Assembly: GCF_027322205.1 (NCBI RefSeq)
Contig: NZ_DAHVHY010000020.1
Location: 1 to 32,154, forward strand
DNA length: 32,154 nt
Direction: 5' to 3'
Source: Acidithiobacillus sp.
GTDB taxonomy: Bacteria > Pseudomonadota > Gammaproteobacteria > Acidithiobacillales > Acidithiobacillaceae
Under the pieces are notes generated by a model that made no database searches, was not told where the DNA came from, and saw only the letters and a program-made list of their open reading frames with translations. The position numbers and the translations under genes were made by a program. Positions 9,148 to 15,998 of the stretch are shown piece by piece. Numbering within the stretch: position 1 is the first letter of the stretch; each line of letters opens with the position of its first letter.

Positions 9148-9229
9148 CATCCCATGTGCGGTAAGACTCCCCCACGCACATCGGGTACCGGCAATCGTAC
9201 CGCAACTGTAGCGCAAACAGGAGACGAAG

Positions 9230-9973
9230 ATGAAACTCACCAGCATCGAAGGCCAAAGCATTCCCCAAGTCGTATTCCACACCCGCGACAACAACCAGTG
9301 GCGCGACGTCAGTACCGACGATCTTTTCAAGGGCAAAACCGTCGTCGTATTTTCTCTACCCGGCGCCTATACCCCGACCTGCTCATCCAGCCATCTGCCC
9401 CGCTACAACGAACTCGCGCCGACCTTTCGTGAAAATGGCGTCGATGACGTTCTCTGCGTATCCGTGAATGACGCCTTTGTCATGGAAGCCTGGGCCAAGG
9501 ATCTGGCGGTCGAAAACATCCATCTGATTCCCGATGGCAATGGCGAATTCACGGAAGGCATGGGCATGCTCGTGGACAAGAGCGAACTCGGCTTCGGCAA
9601 ACGCTCTTGGCGCTACTCCATGCTGGTAAGGAACGGTGTCATCGACAAGATGTTTATCGAGCCCGACAAGCCCGGTGATCCCTTCGAGGTTTCTGATGCC
9701 GACACTATGCTCCACTACCTCAACCCCGAAGCACGCGACCCAGAGTTCATCACCCTCTTCACCCGTGAGGGCTGCCCGCACTGTGCCCGCGCCAAGGCGC
9801 TCTTGAAGGCGCATGGCATGGCCTTCGAGGAGATCAGGACCGGTATAGGCACCGGTGTCAGCTCGCGCACCATTCGCGCGGTGAGCGGACGCTCCACCGT
9901 GCCGCAAGTCTTTGTCGGCGGCAAACACATTGGCGGCGCTGACGACCTGGAGAAATACTTCGGCGAAAAGTAA
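9230..9973 (+). CDS. Hybrid peroxiredoxin-glutaredoxin
   Basis: The enzyme reduces hydrogen peroxide and organic peroxides with glutathione, using a fused glutaredoxin to recycle the peroxidatic cysteine. Residues 1-165 are a Prx5-type domain with PGAYTPTCS (peroxidatic C51) and R128 in SWRY. Residues 170-247 are a glutaredoxin with CPHC (C182 and C185), the cis-proline motif STVPQVFV and GGADDL. The 247-residue length matches known hybrids. A ribosome site (CAGGAGA) precedes the ATG. Glutathione reductase lies immediately downstream, so peroxide, glutathione and NADPH are linked in two adjacent genes. No missing catalytic residues. Confidence 0.95.
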   Translation: MKLTSIEGQSIPQVVFHTRDNNQWRDVSTDDLFKGKTVVVFSLPGAYTPTCSSSHLPRYNELAPTFRENGVDDVLCVSVNDAFVMEAWAKDLAVENIHLIPDGNGEFTEGMGMLVDKSELGFGKRSWRYSMLVRNGVIDKMFIEPDKPGDPFEVSDADTMLHYLNPEARDPEFITLFTREGCPHCARAKALLKAHGMAFEEIRTGIGTGVSSRTIRAVSGRSTVPQVFVGGKHIGGADDLEKYFGEK

Positions 9974-10005
9974 GCGTATAGTAGGAACAAGGACGGACAC
10001 ACTCC

Positions 10006-10057
10006 GGGCCGTTGTCGACGCGAGCAAACAGCCGCCGCGACGTCGGCCCTTTTGTTT
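10006..10057 (+). terminator. Probable intrinsic terminator between peroxiredoxin and gor
   Basis: GGGCCG (10006-10011) pairs with CGGCCC (10044-10049), and the stem continues with one mismatch into GTCG/CGAC-type pairs. It is followed by TTTTGTTT. The loop is long, so termination may be partial and allow some read-through into gor. Confidence 0.55.
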
Positions 10058-10086
10058 CGTTTAATCCCTAGCAAAAGAGAGATGCC

Positions 10087-11436
10087 ATGACGCAATCCTA
10101 TGATCTCATTGTCATCGGCGGGGGCAGCGGCGGCATCGCCATGGCCAACCGCGCCGCCCGCTATGGAGCAAGCACCGCGCTGGTCGCCGCCGGTCCATTG
10201 GGCGGCACCTGCGTGAATGCAGGCTGCGTCCCCAAAAAAATCTTCTGGAATGCCGCCCACCTTGCCGGACAGATGAAAATGGCGGAAGAATACGGCTTTG
10301 ATGCCGTAGCACTCCGTTTCCACTGGGAACTCCTGAAGCAGCAGCGCGACGCCTACATCGGGCGACTCAATGGCCGCTATGCCCAGGGCCTGAATGGTAA
10401 TGGCGTTACCTTGATTCGCGGGCATGCCCGTTTCTCCGGCGCGCATCAGGTCCGTGTGGATGACAATACACTAGAAGCCGAGCATATTCTGATTGCCACG
10501 GGCGGACAGCCGGTCTGGCCCGACATTCCGGGTGCCGAACTGGGCATCACCTCAGACGGGTTTTTTACCCTCGAAAAGGTACCGCGCTGTGTTGCCGTGG
10601 TCGGCGCAGGTTACATCGCGGTGGAGCTCGCAGGGGTACTCAACGCTCTCGGCAGCGACGTTTCTCTGGTTATGCGTCGCAAGCATTTCCTTAACGATTT
10701 CGAGCCGATGCTACGCGAAAATCTCATGGATGCCATGCTCCATCAAGGTATCAGTCTCCTTGCCCAACGCCAGGTCCGGGAAGTGGAAAAACGCGCCGAT
10801 GGCTTGTGCCTGCACTTTCAGGATGGTGACTGCCTCGGTGGGCTGGATGCCATCATCTGGGCTATCGGTCGCCGCCCGAACAGCGCCGACCTTGGCCTGG
10901 AGCTCGCGAACATTGCCGCTGACCCGCAAGGTTTTATCCCCGTGAATGCTTTCCAGAATACCCAGGCATCCGGCATCTATGCGGTTGGCGATGTCACCGC
11001 CGGCCCTGCACTCACGCCCGTCGCCATCGCCGCTGGCCGTCGTCTCGCCGACCGCCTCTTCGACGCCCAGACAGAGCGTCATCTCGATACCCATCTGGTA
11101 CCCACAGTGATCTTCAGTCATCCCCCCATCGCGACCATCGGGCTCAGCGAGGCAGCCGCCCAGAAACAATATGGAGAAGAAGCGGTCAAAATCTACCAGA
11201 CGGCCTTCACCCCGCTGCTCCGCGCCTTTTCGGTGGAACCGGAAAAAACCGCGATGAAGCTGGTCACGGTGGGCCGGGAGGAAAAGATTGTTGGCCTGCA
11301 TGCCATCGGTGACGGTGTGGACGAAATGCTTCAGGGTTTTGCGGTAGCCCTGCGCATGGGCGCGACCAAACAGGATTTTGATGACACCATTGCCATCCAT
11401 CCCACCAGCTCCGAGGAATTCGTCACCATGCGCTGA
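10087..11436 (+). CDS. gor: Glutathione-disulfide reductase
   Basis: This flavoprotein reduces oxidised glutathione with NADPH. Residues 1-20 carry the FAD-binding GGGSGGIA motif, [13 protein letters not shown] holds the redox-active C42 and C47, and [11 protein letters not shown] starts the NADPH domain. An arginine pair in MRRKHF follows, as in NADPH-dependent rather than NADH-dependent enzymes. AVGDV binds FAD and HPTSSEEF near the end supplies the catalytic His-Glu pair. The 449-residue length is typical. An AAAGAGAG ribosome site precedes the ATG. It supplies glutathione to the upstream peroxiredoxin-glutaredoxin. It converges with the next gene, and the 53-base gap shows no clear terminator. 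Confidence 0.95.
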   Translation: MTQSYDLIVIGGGSGGIAMANRAARYGASTALVAAGPLGGTCVNAGCVPKKIFWNAAHLAGQMKMAEEYGFDAVALRFHWELLKQQRDAYIGRLNGRYAQGLNGNGVTLIRGHARFSGAHQVRVDDNTLEAEHILIATGGQPVWPDIPGAELGITSDGFFTLEKVPRCVAVVGAGYIAVELAGVLNALGSDVSLVMRRKHFLNDFEPMLRENLMDAMLHQGISLLAQRQVREVEKRADGLCLHFQDGDCLGGLDAIIWAIGRRPNSADLGLELANIAADPQGFIPVNAFQNTQASGIYAVGDVTAGPALTPVAIAAGRRLADRLFDAQTERHLDTHLVPTVIFSHPPIATIGLSEAAAQKQYGEEAVKIYQTAFTPLLRAFSVEPEKTAMKLVTVGREEKIVGLHAIGDGVDEMLQGFAVALRMGATKQDFDDTIAIHPTSSEEFVTMR

Positions 11437-11489
11437 CGGCTTCCGCAATGTGCCGGCAGCAGAGGATGCCATAGACGCGCGCCATTGGG

Positions 11490-12302
11490 TTACTTTTTGT
11501 TATGCAAATGCTTGAGGGCTTCCGGTCCCACAGAAGTGGTACAACTGCACTGCCGACAGTCCGCGAGCAACGGCACGGCGTTTTCCAGCACTTTTCGCAC
11601 CCGCCCCATTCCCTCGTGCATGACGGCATCAATGGCTTCCATGGTAATCGGCTCCGCCGACTTGCCCGCCGCCGGATTGACCACCAGCGACAAGGGCGCG
11701 TAGCACAGACCAATTTCCCGGGCCAGTACCGCTTCCGGAGCCCCGGTCATCCCCACCACATCTCCACCGTCCCTTTCGATACGGCGAATTTCGGCGATGG
11801 TTTCCAGGCGCGGTCCCTGGGTAGCCGCATAGGTGGCGCCGTCAATAACCGCGATATCCGCAGATCCCGCCGCCTGCAGCAGGCGCTCACGTACCCCCTG
11901 ACAATAGGGCTGAGAAAAGTCGATATGCACCACCATGCTTTCCCCACCTTCAAAGAAGGTGCCGGGACGCCCGCTGGTGTAATCAATCAGCTGATCAGGT
12001 AGACAAATAACGCCTGACTGCATAGCTGCAGAGATTCCGCCCACCGCCGCCACCGCAATAACATGGGTCACCCCCACATGGTGCAGTGCCCAGATATTGG
12101 CGCGATAATTGACCCGGTGCGGAGGAATGGTGTGCCCATAACCGTGGCGGGCAATAAACACCACCTCCTGTCCACCGAGCTGGCCGAAAGTCAGCGGGCC
12201 AGAGGTCTCACCAAAGGGGGTGCGGATCACCCGACGGTTGCGAATCTGCAAATTTTTGAGCCGGGTCAGACCGCTGCCACCAATAATGCCCACCACACCC
12301 AT
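11490..12302 (-). CDS. S-methyl-5'-thioinosine phosphorylase (MTAP/PNP family)
   Basis: The enzyme splits methylthioinosine with phosphate into hypoxanthine and methylthioribose-1-phosphate. IGGSGLT near the start is the phosphate loop, PPHRVNYRANIWAL and GGISAAM follow, and TQGPRLET and GMTGAPEA are family motifs. In the base-recognition loop it reads VVNPAAGKSA: N209 replaces the aspartate of methylthioadenosine phosphorylases, which points to a 6-oxopurine substrate as in the Pseudomonas enzyme. The C-terminus has C249, C252 and C254 (a CxC pattern also seen in some archaeal relatives). Its ATG overlaps the hpt stop by one base. Methylthioadenosine phosphorylase is the main alternative. 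Confidence 0.85.
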   Translation of the reverse strand: MGVVGIIGGSGLTRLKNLQIRNRRVIRTPFGETSGPLTFGQLGGQEVVFIARHGYGHTIPPHRVNYRANIWALHHVGVTHVIAVAAVGGISAAMQSGVICLPDQLIDYTSGRPGTFFEGGESMVVHIDFSQPYCQGVRERLLQAAGSADIAVIDGATYAATQGPRLETIAEIRRIERDGGDVVGMTGAPEAVLAREIGLCYAPLSLVVNPAAGKSAEPITMEAIDAVMHEGMGRVRKVLENAVPLLADCRQCSCTTSVGPEALKHLHNKK

Positions 12303-12850
12303 CAGCCGTCCTCCGGCAAAACAAAAATACCCGGTGCATTCCGCCCCAAGCCGCGGGCATCCAACCCGTAACCGAACACAAAGAGGTCCGGCACTTCCAG
12401 CCCCACATAGTCCACCTGCACATCAGCCGCGCGAGGACGGACTTTCCGCACCATCACCGCCGTATGAATGGCAGCAGCGCCCTCCGCCATGCAGTATTCC
12501 TGCAAAGCTTGCAGGGTGATACCCTCATCAAGGATATCGTCCACCAGCAAAACCACAGCACCTGCCAGTGGTTCTTTGGGGCGCGTACGCCACTGCAAGG
12601 CACCACCACTGGTTTCCGCACCGTAGCGACCGACTTGTACACAGTCGAGCACCAAAGGGAAATGCAGGTGAGGCATCAGTTGACCGACTACCACAACGGC
12701 ACCTGCCAGCACGCAAAGCAACACCACCGGACGATGCGGCGTCAGATGCTCCAGGTCCTTATTAATGGCAACGGCCATCCGCTGGATGGCCGTCTCCACC
12801 TCTTCCGCGCTAAACAGATGCTCAGCGGGTCCTAAATGGGTGGGTGTCAT
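12302..12850 (-). CDS. hpt: Hypoxanthine-guanine phosphoribosyltransferase
   Basis: Hpt converts hypoxanthine or guanine plus PRPP to IMP or GMP. The 182-residue protein has the PRPP-binding motif LLVDDILDEGITL (102-114) and the purine-contact segment DYVGLEVPDLFVFGYGLD near 147-164. The ATG at 12850 gives the standard N-terminus; a longer frame exists but would overlap dsrE. No clear ribosome site precedes it, and it starts 10 bases after the dsrE stop, so it may rely on re-initiation. It is coupled to the thioinosine phosphorylase that makes its substrate. Confidence 0.9.
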   Translation of the reverse strand: MTPTHLGPAEHLFSAEEVETAIQRMAVAINKDLEHLTPHRPVVLLCVLAGAVVVVGQLMPHLHFPLVLDCVQVGRYGAETSGGALQWRTRPKEPLAGAVVLLVDDILDEGITLQALQEYCMAEGAAAIHTAVMVRKVRPRAADVQVDYVGLEVPDLFVFGYGLDARGLGRNAPGIFVLPEDG

Positions 12851-12860
12851 AATGGCATTA

Positions 12861-13238
12861 TTAGTAAGTAAAGGTAACCACGTTGTCGTCCATGGCCTGC
12901 TCAATGACATAAGCACCACCGACAATATCCTGGATTTCGGGAATCAAATCTTCCTTGGTGCATTCCCATAACTCAAGGGTTGGAGTGCAGACAAAGAACT
13001 TTACGCCCGCCTCGTGGGCATCCTTGATAAAATCATAAACGCTCTTGGGGCTGCCCGGCATCACAAACATTTTCTCAGCAACACCCTTCTTGGCCAGCTC
13101 GCCAGCGCGGGCGGTCAGCACCACTTCGACCTCAAAATCCATCGCGGCAGCCACCGTCGCCTGAAAGAAAGGCGCGCCCAACTCCTGGGGGTTGGATGGA
13201 TCAGTGTTCACCATAACCATCAACAATTTATCAGCCAT
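12861..13238 (-). CDS. DsrE-family sulfur-transfer-like protein
   Basis: A 125-residue DsrE/DsrF-like fold protein. Members carry persulfide sulfur on a cysteine or act as peroxiredoxin-like proteins of unclear role. The visible signature is the alternating beta-alpha pattern starting LLMVMVNTDPSNPQELG, a glycine-rich MPGSPKSVYDFI loop, and FFVCTPTLELWEC with C84 and C93, the likely sulfur-bearing cysteines. The start has an excellent ribosome site (AAGGAGATATAC). No rhodanese or tusA gene is next to it, unlike the common rhd-tusA-dsrE clusters. It heads the unit dsrE-hpt-phosphorylase. Function in sulfur trafficking is inferred from family only. Confidence 0.82.
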   Translation of the reverse strand: MADKLLMVMVNTDPSNPQELGAPFFQATVAAAMDFEVEVVLTARAGELAKKGVAEKMFVMPGSPKSVYDFIKDAHEAGVKFFVCTPTLELWECTKEDLIPEIQDIVGGAYVIEQAMDDNVVTFTY

Positions 13239-13315
13239 GTATATCTCCTTAAAAAATTCGGCCCGCCCATCATAGTCGTCCCAGTCCAGCGCCGCGCCAT
13301 GAAATGATTGATTAC

Positions 13316-13343
13316 ACCATAAAAAGTCACAGGGCCATATCAA
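13316..13343 (-). promoter_or_regulatory. Candidate promoter for dsrE-hpt-phosphorylase
   Basis: On the minus strand TTGATA (13343-13338) and TATGGT (13321-13316) are 16 bases apart, giving a leader of about 70 bases before dsrE. The site begins just after the YtxH-gene stop, which suggests that dsrE heads a separate unit. Confidence 0.42.
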
Positions 13344-13349
13344 GTGTTC

Positions 13350-13706
13350 TTAGATATCGCTTTCCTGTGCCTCAATACGGCGCGCCCGGCTGGCCCGGGT
13401 CAGAATATCCCGCTCCTCTGCCAACGCTCGCTTGGCCACCTGAATAGCCTCCAGCAGATCCTGGCGTTTGGACTCAACTAAATCACCACCCGCATCCATC
13501 AGGCGTGCGGTTTTCTCCTGGATTTCATCAATGAGTACGCCGATACGTTCTTCGGCCAGCGACTCCATGTTACGCAAGCGATCCCGTCCCTTATCCATGG
13601 CGCGACGCAGCTCCTGGCGCGTCTCTGCGCCACTGGCCGGGGCCAACAACAGGGCACCGACTGCACCGACCAGCACTCCGATAACAAAGCCTTCCGCGTT
13701 CTTCAT
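13350..13706 (-). CDS. YtxH-domain protein, small membrane-anchored stress-type protein
   Basis: The 118-residue protein begins with a glycine-rich membrane segment (about 7-23) and the YtxH signature LLLAPASGAETRQELR, followed by a long charged helix likely to be coiled coil. YtxH proteins are general-stress or envelope-associated proteins of unknown biochemical role. The ATG at 13706 is preceded by GAGGAGAACACA; a longer frame upstream lacks this support and would overlap the DUF948 gene. It lies 23 bases after the DUF948 gene, a pairing seen in many bacteria, so the two likely act together. Confidence 0.83.
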   Translation of the reverse strand: MKNAEGFVIGVLVGAVGALLLAPASGAETRQELRRAMDKGRDRLRNMESLAEERIGVLIDEIQEKTARLMDAGGDLVESKRQDLLEAIQVAKRALAEERDILTRASRARRIEAQESDI

Positions 13707-13729
13707 TGTGTTCTCCTCGCTGTTTCCAG

Positions 13730-14083
13730 CTAATGTTTCCGGAAAAAATAACGCCATCCTGTGCGCAGCGCGCGGTACCACAACCCCAACTCGTGAATCG
13801 GCTGAACCAGGGTATCCGTCGTGTCCATAATCTCCTGACTCAAATATTTGAGCGTGGAATCCATCCGTCCCATCTGTGCACGCCCAGTCTGGGTGATATG
13901 TTTGAGGTCCGCCAGGGCCACCTTAATATCAAACATCAGCGGCCCAACATCCTGCTCAACTCTGGCCAATAGTCTTTCTAGACGTAGGTGGGTCCGTACC
14001 AGCACAGCCGCCGTCACTGCAATGATCAATAAAATAATGATCATGACAATGGCAATGATGGTTACTCCTGCGCTGATGCTCAT
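13730..14083 (-). CDS. DUF948-family membrane protein
   Basis: A 117-residue protein with one strongly hydrophobic segment (about 5-30) and a helical tail with a heptad-like pattern (RLERLLARVEQDVGPL), typical of DUF948. Function is unknown; the family is often paired with YtxH proteins, as here. The ATG at 14083 is preceded by GGGGGAAAT. A 156-base gap upstream contains a good promoter, so it heads the DUF948-YtxH unit. Confidence 0.8.
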   Translation of the reverse strand: MSISAGVTIIAIVMIIILLIIAVTAAVLVRTHLRLERLLARVEQDVGPLMFDIKVALADLKHITQTGRAQMGRMDSTLKYLSQEIMDTTDTLVQPIHELGLWYRALRTGWRYFFRKH

Positions 14084-14178
14084 ATTTCCCCCAGAACTTC
14101 CGCATACCGGAAGCAAATCTTTTAACACCGTAAAGAGCAACAACTCCAGCCATAACCCCTTACCCACCACCTCGTTCC

Positions 14179-14208
14179 ATTATAAGCCGTATCTGCAGCC
14201 TGGGTAAA
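14179..14208 (-). promoter_or_regulatory. Candidate sigma-70 promoter for DUF948-YtxH
   Basis: On the minus strand a perfect TATAAT (14184-14179) is preceded 18 bases upstream by TTTACC (14208-14203). Transcription would start near 14172, giving a leader of about 90 bases. Confidence 0.55.
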
Positions 14209-14239
14209 ATTGCAGGTACCGATATGATGCGCGCAGGCT

Positions 14240-14989
14240 TCATTGGAATGACAATACGTACCCCATCACGGTCAGTCCAGCGATACTCAGTAATCCCAAG
14301 GCCACTCTGCTCCAAATCTGTTGCGCACCGGTCAGTACGTATCGTGGATGCCGATAGCGATAAGTTTGCCAAGCCACCCAGAGCAGGCCCAACCATAATC
14401 CGGACAGCAACCACGCCCCAAATACATCACTAGGCCAATGCACCCCCAGAATCAGGCTGCTCCAGGAGATGGCTGCGACCAATGCCGCAAGCAATGTCAC
14501 CATCGTCAGACGCAGGCCGCGATGCCGCACCGTAGCAAGGAGGTACAGGGCCAAAAGGCCATAGACCACCACACTGAGGCTCACGTGCCCGCTCGGAAAC
14601 GCAGGCGACGGCATTTCTGTCGCAGTCGGAGGCCGGGCATGTGCCGTAGTTACTTTTACCAACTGAACGAGCGCTGCGAATACTGCCGTACCTGAAACCA
14701 ACAGAAGGCCATCGAAAAAACGCCATGCAGCGAAGCAGGCAGCCGCCATCAGCGCCACCAGCCAGGGCAGAAAATCTGGCCCGCCGAGCCGGGTCACCCC
14801 GGCCCAGAACGGCTGCCAGACAGGGTCCCTGGACTGCAGAATCTCCGCCTCCCACCGGGTATCCAACAGCGCCATCCGATGCAAGAGCACACCCGCCAGA
14901 AAATCACCAGCGTAAAGCCAGAGCAGTGCTGCCACCCCCAGGCCGAACAGCAATAAAGCCAACAACTCCCAGCGTTGTGGTCCGCGCAA
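14240..14989 (-). CDS. PAP2-superfamily membrane phosphatase
   Basis: A 249-residue polytopic membrane protein, probably with six helices, that should remove phosphate from lipid phosphates such as phosphatidate or undecaprenyl diphosphate. PAP2 motif 1 is KVTTAHARP, motif 2 is PSPAFPSGH, and motif 3 reads SSLILGVHWPSD. In motif 3 the usual SR pair is SS, so the phosphate-binding arginine is replaced by serine, while the histidine and aspartate remain. The annotated start is TTG, one codon after the in-frame stop of the broken dgkA, with no good ribosome site, so the start is uncertain. Confidence 0.8.
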   Translation of the reverse strand: MRGPQRWELLALLLFGLGVAALLWLYAGDFLAGVLLHRMALLDTRWEAEILQSRDPVWQPFWAGVTRLGGPDFLPWLVALMAAACFAAWRFFDGLLLVSGTAVFAALVQLVKVTTAHARPPTATEMPSPAFPSGHVSLSVVVYGLLALYLLATVRHRGLRLTMVTLLAALVAAISWSSLILGVHWPSDVFGAWLLSGLWLGLLWVAWQTYRYRHPRYVLTGAQQIWSRVALGLLSIAGLTVMGYVLSFQ

Positions 14990-14992
14990 AGT

Positions 14993-15294
14993 TCAAAACC
15001 CCGTATGAAAGCGTCGCCACAACAACAGTGCGGCAATCAATACCGCGACGATACTCAACACCAGCACCGCCGCCGCGCCATAATCCTTCGCACGCATTAC
15101 CAGCGGGTGATATTCCGGGTTTACCACCAGATCAGCGACAGGAGCAAAATACCACCTCCCAGATGTACGGTGCCTGGATCCAATACAGAAGGTCACACCC
15201 ACCACGACTACCAACAACTGGCTTCTTCACGGGCAACAATCCACAGCCCATGCCCTTTTGCAAGCACGCCGCCAGAGTGCGCTGTTTTTTTTCA
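14993..15294 (-). pseudogene. dgkA: Broken diacylglycerol kinase (DgkA) gene
   Basis: The last ~45 codons read NPEYHPL, RAKDYGAAAVL and a final hydrophobic helix, matching the C-terminus of DgkA (E. coli: EYHELSGRAKDMGSAAVL). The upstream part is scattered over three frames. A GTG overlapping the radC stop begins [17 protein letters not shown], then stops. HGLWIVAREEAS is in a second frame, LLVVVVGVTF returns to the first, and HLGGGILLLSLI is in a third. The segment containing the expected ELLNSAIEA motif is missing. At about 100 codons it is some 20 short of the family. Sequencing errors could explain single shifts but not the deletion. Confidence 0.72.
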
Positions 15295-15966
15295 CCAGCC
15301 CCCCTGTTCACGCAGGGACAATGGTTCGCCGTCGCCGACAATGAAGTGATCCAGCAAGCGCAGATCAACCAGTTGCATGGCCTGATCCAGACGCCGCGTC
15401 AGAGAAAGATCTGCCGCACTGGGTTCCGCCACGCCGGATGGATGATTGTGCGCAACGATGAGCGCCGCGGCATTCAACTCCAGAGCGCGCTTCAGAACCT
15501 CGCGAATGTGCACGGTAGCGCCGTCAATGGTCCCCAGGAACATCTCCTCAAAGCGCAGCACCCGATGGCGGTTATCCAGAAAGATCACAGCAAAAACCTC
15601 ACGGCAGCGGTCGCGCAAAATGGCAGACAGATACTGTCGCACCCGCTGCGGCGAATCAAGACTGTCTCCTCGCTGCCATTCCTCGGCGAGATGGCGCTTA
15701 CTCATTTCCAGCACCGCCTGCAAGAGTGCATATTTGGCGTCTCCGAGCCCTTTATGCGCACAAAAGTCATGATGAGACGCGGTGAGTAATGCCCGCAGAC
15801 TGCCAAAGTTTTGCAACAAGTCCCTGGCCAAATCCACCGCGCTTTTGCCCACCACGCCCACCCGCAGAAAAATCGCCAGCAACTCCGCATCCGACAGAGT
15901 CTCCGCCCCCTTTTGCAACAGTCTTTCCCGCGGACGTTCGTCCGCCGGCCAATCAGTGATAGCCAT
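15292..15966 (-). CDS. radC: RadC-family JAB/MPN-domain protein
   Basis: The 224-residue protein has the N-terminal helix-hairpin-helix-like region ([19 protein letters not shown]) and a C-terminal JAB metalloprotease-like domain with AHNHPSG and the following D of AADLSLTRR as metal ligands. Its role remains unsettled; the old DNA-repair assignment in E. coli proved wrong. A GGAAGGGAGGG ribosome site precedes the ATG. It is divergent from coaBC with 32 bases between start codons, an arrangement common in proteobacteria. The stop codon overlaps the GTG of the broken dgkA. Confidence 0.93.
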   Translation of the reverse strand: MAITDWPADERPRERLLQKGAETLSDAELLAIFLRVGVVGKSAVDLARDLLQNFGSLRALLTASHHDFCAHKGLGDAKYALLQAVLEMSKRHLAEEWQRGDSLDSPQRVRQYLSAILRDRCREVFAVIFLDNRHRVLRFEEMFLGTIDGATVHIREVLKRALELNAAALIVAHNHPSGVAEPSAADLSLTRRLDQAMQLVDLRLLDHFIVGDGEPLSLREQGGW

Positions 15967-15998
15967 ACGCTCCCTCCTTCCCTTACACTAGGAATGTG

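Noticed and set aside
11437-11489. Possible terminator between convergent gor and the phosphorylase gene
   Set aside because: No stem followed by a T-run could be found in the 53-base gap.
11490-12302. Reading the phosphorylase as methylthioadenosine phosphorylase
   Set aside because: The base-recognition aspartate is replaced by asparagine and the loop matches thioinosine phosphorylase better, though activity is untested.
14725-15789. A 354-codon open frame on the plus strand
   Set aside because: It is antisense to PAP2, the dgkA remnant and radC, its translation is Pro/Arg/Gln-rich without any family pattern, and radC on the other strand has clear motifs.
4479-15992. Shared TTACACTAGGA upstream of mfd and coaBC
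   Set aside because: An 11-base match between two sites is expected by chance many times in a window this long, and the coaBC copy lacks a -35 box.
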